Positions 5,429-6,622 of a stretch of DNA of 6,622 nucleotides are shown here, in pieces; within the stretch, counting starts at the first letter, position 1, and each line of letters starts with the position of its first letter. A model generated the notes under the pieces. The model saw only the letters and a list, made by a program, of their open reading frames with translations. It did not search any database and had not been told where the DNA came from. The DNA is taken from the NCBI GenBank assembly GCA_036558305.1, contig DATBFX010000556.1, positions 1-6,622 of the forward strand, read 5' to 3'. This DNA comes from DATBFX01 sp036558305. GTDB lineage: Bacteria; Chloroflexota; Chloroflexia; Thermomicrobiales; UBA6265. The position numbers were made by a program, and so were the translations under genes.

Positions 5429-5662
5429 CGCCTCGCTCGTCGACCACGTGATCGCGGCCGTGGTGGCGGTGACGTCCTCGACCCCGATCGCGCTGAGTTT
5501 CGGTCCGGCTCCCGCCGGAGCGAGCACGATCAACCGGGGCGCATCATCGGCCGCGACCAAACGGACGCGGGCGGCGGCCGCCAGCGCGGCGACCAGCCCC
5601 AGACCGAACGTCCGGCGGGTCGCCGCGCGCTTGGCCAGCCCATCGACCCGATCGACGTTCAT
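5423..5662 (-). pseudogene. 5' remnant of a Tat-exported fibronectin type III protein
   Basis: ATG at 5662 is preceded by GGAGG at six bases; the ATG at 5668 abuts it directly and is less likely. Residues 1-38 form a Tat-type leader: DRVDGLAKRAATRRTF with Arg16-Arg17, then the hydrophobic LGLVAALAAAA. Mature sequence ADDAPRLIVLAP leads into the first strands of an FN3 domain, GPKLSAIGVEDVTATTAAITWSTSEAA (53-79). This is closely similar to the paralogue that runs off the right edge. After Ala79 the similarity stops; the frame continues antisense to the epimerase remnant and ends at 5318, giving about 35 unrelated residues. The rest of the FN3 fold is missing, so it is probably non-functional, although a short exported peptide of about 114 aa could still be made. 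Confidence 0.65.
5462..5488. repeat. 27-bp exact direct repeat, copy 1 (within the FN3 remnant)
   Basis: This segment is identical to 6539-6565. It encodes, on the minus strand, the FN3 beginning IGVEDVTAT in both paralogues. Surrounding sequence is similar but not identical, so it reflects gene duplication rather than an independent repeat. Confidence 0.8.
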
Positions 5663-5668
5663 GCTCAT

Positions 5669-5851
5669 CCTCCACGACCGGCGACGCCGTGTCCAGTTCG
5701 ACCGGGCGATGAGGCGCGAACTGGATAGACGAAGGCGAAAGATCGGGTCGACGTCACGTCGCTCATCGATGCTTTTGGACGCATGAGCGTCCGGCGGTGT
5801 CGCCGCGGCCGGGCCGACAAAGGACGTCGGTCATGCCGGATCTGCCTGTGC
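5669..5851. other. Intergenic region with two short dyads
   Basis: No convincing gene is present. TCCAGTTCG (5692-5700) and CGAACTGGA (5717-5725) form a perfect 9-bp dyad 30-63 bases upstream of the minus-strand ATG at 5662, a position fitting an operator or leader hairpin. GGACGC-ATGA-GCGTCC (5777-5792) is a tight hairpin about 60 bases beyond the stop of the cysteine-rich gene. It lacks a T-run on the minus strand, so a terminator role is only possible. Confidence 0.4.
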
Positions 5852-6622
5852 CTAGATCGCGGAGCAACCGGACCGACAGAAGGATGACCCGTCGGGGAAA
5901 TGGCAGCAGAGCCGGCCATCGGCGCAGTCCCCGTCGGAAGCGCACGGGTTCATGCACGTGGTCGGAGCCAGGTCGTTCGAACCCCAATCCTGACAGTGAC
6001 CGGAGCAGCACTCCGCGTGCTGAGCGCATCCGACGTCGTCGGCCAGACAAGAGAACTCTTCTTCCGCGCCGTCGCAGGTCAAGAAGCACAGCGATTCCGT
6101 GCACCAATCGGCGAGCACGCATGCCTCGCCCGTGCCGCAGTCCGCGTCGCCCGTGCAAGGCCGCTGGTGGCGGCACTGTGCATTGGTGCCGAACGTGAAG
6201 AGGCAGACTCCGCCGCCGTTCTCGGTGCTACAGAAGCAGTAATTGTGTATCCCCTGTGCGCTCTTGTCGGGGCCGCACTCCCCACCGCCCGGCCGACACC
6301 CGTATTTCCACGCCTTGCTCGTCACGAAGGAGCGGTCGGCGTGGGTGGCGTGGGTGCCGTTGGCGTTGCGGGAGCGGACTCGGTAGTGGTAGGTCGTCGC
6401 CGGTGCGAGCCCCGTCAACGCGGCCCGGTGGTCCATCACCAAGGCGGCGTCGGTGACCGCCTGCCCGAGATCGGCGGTCTCGCCGTACTCGACGGTGCCG
6501 TCCGCCGCCTCGCTCGTGGTCCAGACGACGGTCGCCGCGGTGGCGGTGACGTCCTCGACCCCGATGGCGCTCAGCTTCGGGCCGGTCGTCGGCGGCGCCA
6601 GCACGACCAGGCGCGGCGCGTC
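5852..6622 (-). CDS. Secreted FN3-domain protein with cysteine-rich C-terminus (5' end outside the window)
   Basis: The frame is open to the right edge, so the leader is missing; 256 residues are visible. They begin DAPRLVVLAP, matching the mature start of the Tat-exported paralogue at 5662, so Tat export is inferred. An FN3 domain of the kind found at the N-terminus of purple acid phosphatases spans about 15-101 (SAIGVEDVTATAATVVWTTS, then LAPATTYHYRVRSRN). The C-terminal 148 residues (109-256) hold 24 cysteines, with motifs such as CTGDADCGTGEAC, CAQHAECCSGHC and CASDGDCADGRLCC. The even number and spacing fit disulfide-bonded knots outside the cell. CCSGxC tails behind Tat leaders are, from memory, common in Thermomicrobia. 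No catalytic residues are apparent; binding or structural roles are possible. It ends at TAG (5852-5854). Confidence 0.85.
   Translation of the reverse strand, partial: DAPRLVVLAPPTTGPKLSAIGVEDVTATAATVVWTTSEAADGTVEYGETADLGQAVTDAALVMDHRAALTGLAPATTYHYRVRSRNANGTHATHADRSFVTSKAWKYGCRPGGGECGPDKSAQGIHNYCFCSTENGGGVCLFTFGTNAQCRHQRPCTGDADCGTGEACVLADWCTESLCFLTCDGAEEEFSCLADDVGCAQHAECCSGHCQDWGSNDLAPTTCMNPCASDGDCADGRLCCHFPDGSSFCRSGCSAI
6539..6565. repeat. 27-bp exact direct repeat, copy 2 (within the cysteine-rich FN3 gene)
   Basis: Identical to 5462-5488 and in the same orientation, 1077 bp apart. It could serve as a site for deletion between the paralogues. Confidence 0.8.

Noticed and set aside
5429..5728. 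Continuation of the epimerase frame as a complete 128-aa protein
   Set aside because: After Gly29 the sequence is the antisense of the Tat-FN3 remnant and is arginine-rich, with no VOC motif.
5665..5919. Minus-strand 84-codon open frame between the two FN3 genes
   Set aside because: It is basic and low in complexity, overlaps the real C-terminus of the cysteine-rich gene in another frame, and has no ribosome binding site.
1..6622. tRNA, rRNA, CRISPR array, insertion sequence or transposase
   Set aside because: I saw no cloverleaf-type sequence, rRNA segment, regularly spaced repeat or transposase motif on either strand.

Overview
This is a GC-rich window from a bacterial chromosome. Its secreted proteins have a Tat-type leader (RRTF followed by an alanine-rich core) and a CCSGxC-containing cysteine-rich tail. 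Together with GTG/TTG starts and a VioD-like transaminase, this suggests a Thermomicrobia/Sphaerobacter-type Chloroflexota. That placement is inferred from protein style, not from a marker gene.

Left part (1-2405). The window opens with the end of a plus-strand reading frame that resembles a PIN-domain (VapC-type) toxin losing its last conserved segment. Three minus-strand genes follow, read from right to left. A 152-aa coiled-coil protein with a WDSYG motif overlaps a 141-aa protein with an SSAFK motif by 20 bp. After a 143-bp gap comes a PLP-dependent class I/II aminotransferase related to capreomycidine synthase. The gap holds a plausible promoter and a two-part palindrome with a single axis, directly upstream of the aminotransferase ribosome binding site.

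Centre (2406-5293). A divergent intergenic region of 275 bp leads into a plus-strand cluster: two tandem HtrA-like serine proteases (trypsin fold plus PDZ), then a LuxR-type regulator. Neither protease shows a signal peptide or membrane anchor, so both look cytoplasmic. The regulator has lost its acidic pair and conserved lysine, so ordinary phospho-signalling is doubtful. A perfect 17-bp inverted repeat separates the proteases, and a GC-rich repeat-like segment separates the second protease from the regulator's probable start.

Right part (5294-6622). Next is a rearrangement scar. The first 29 codons of a methylmalonyl-CoA epimerase-like gene (plus strand) meet, head to head, the first 79 or so codons of a Tat-exported fibronectin-III protein (minus strand). 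Each has its own ribosome binding site and each loses its family pattern at about 5423-5430. A longer paralogue of the exported protein, with an FN3 domain and 24 cysteines, occupies the minus strand to the window edge and continues beyond it.

The strongest leads are the uncharacterised WDSYG/SSAFK pair, the cytoplasmic protease pair with a degenerate receiver regulator, the composite palindrome, and the head-to-head scar.
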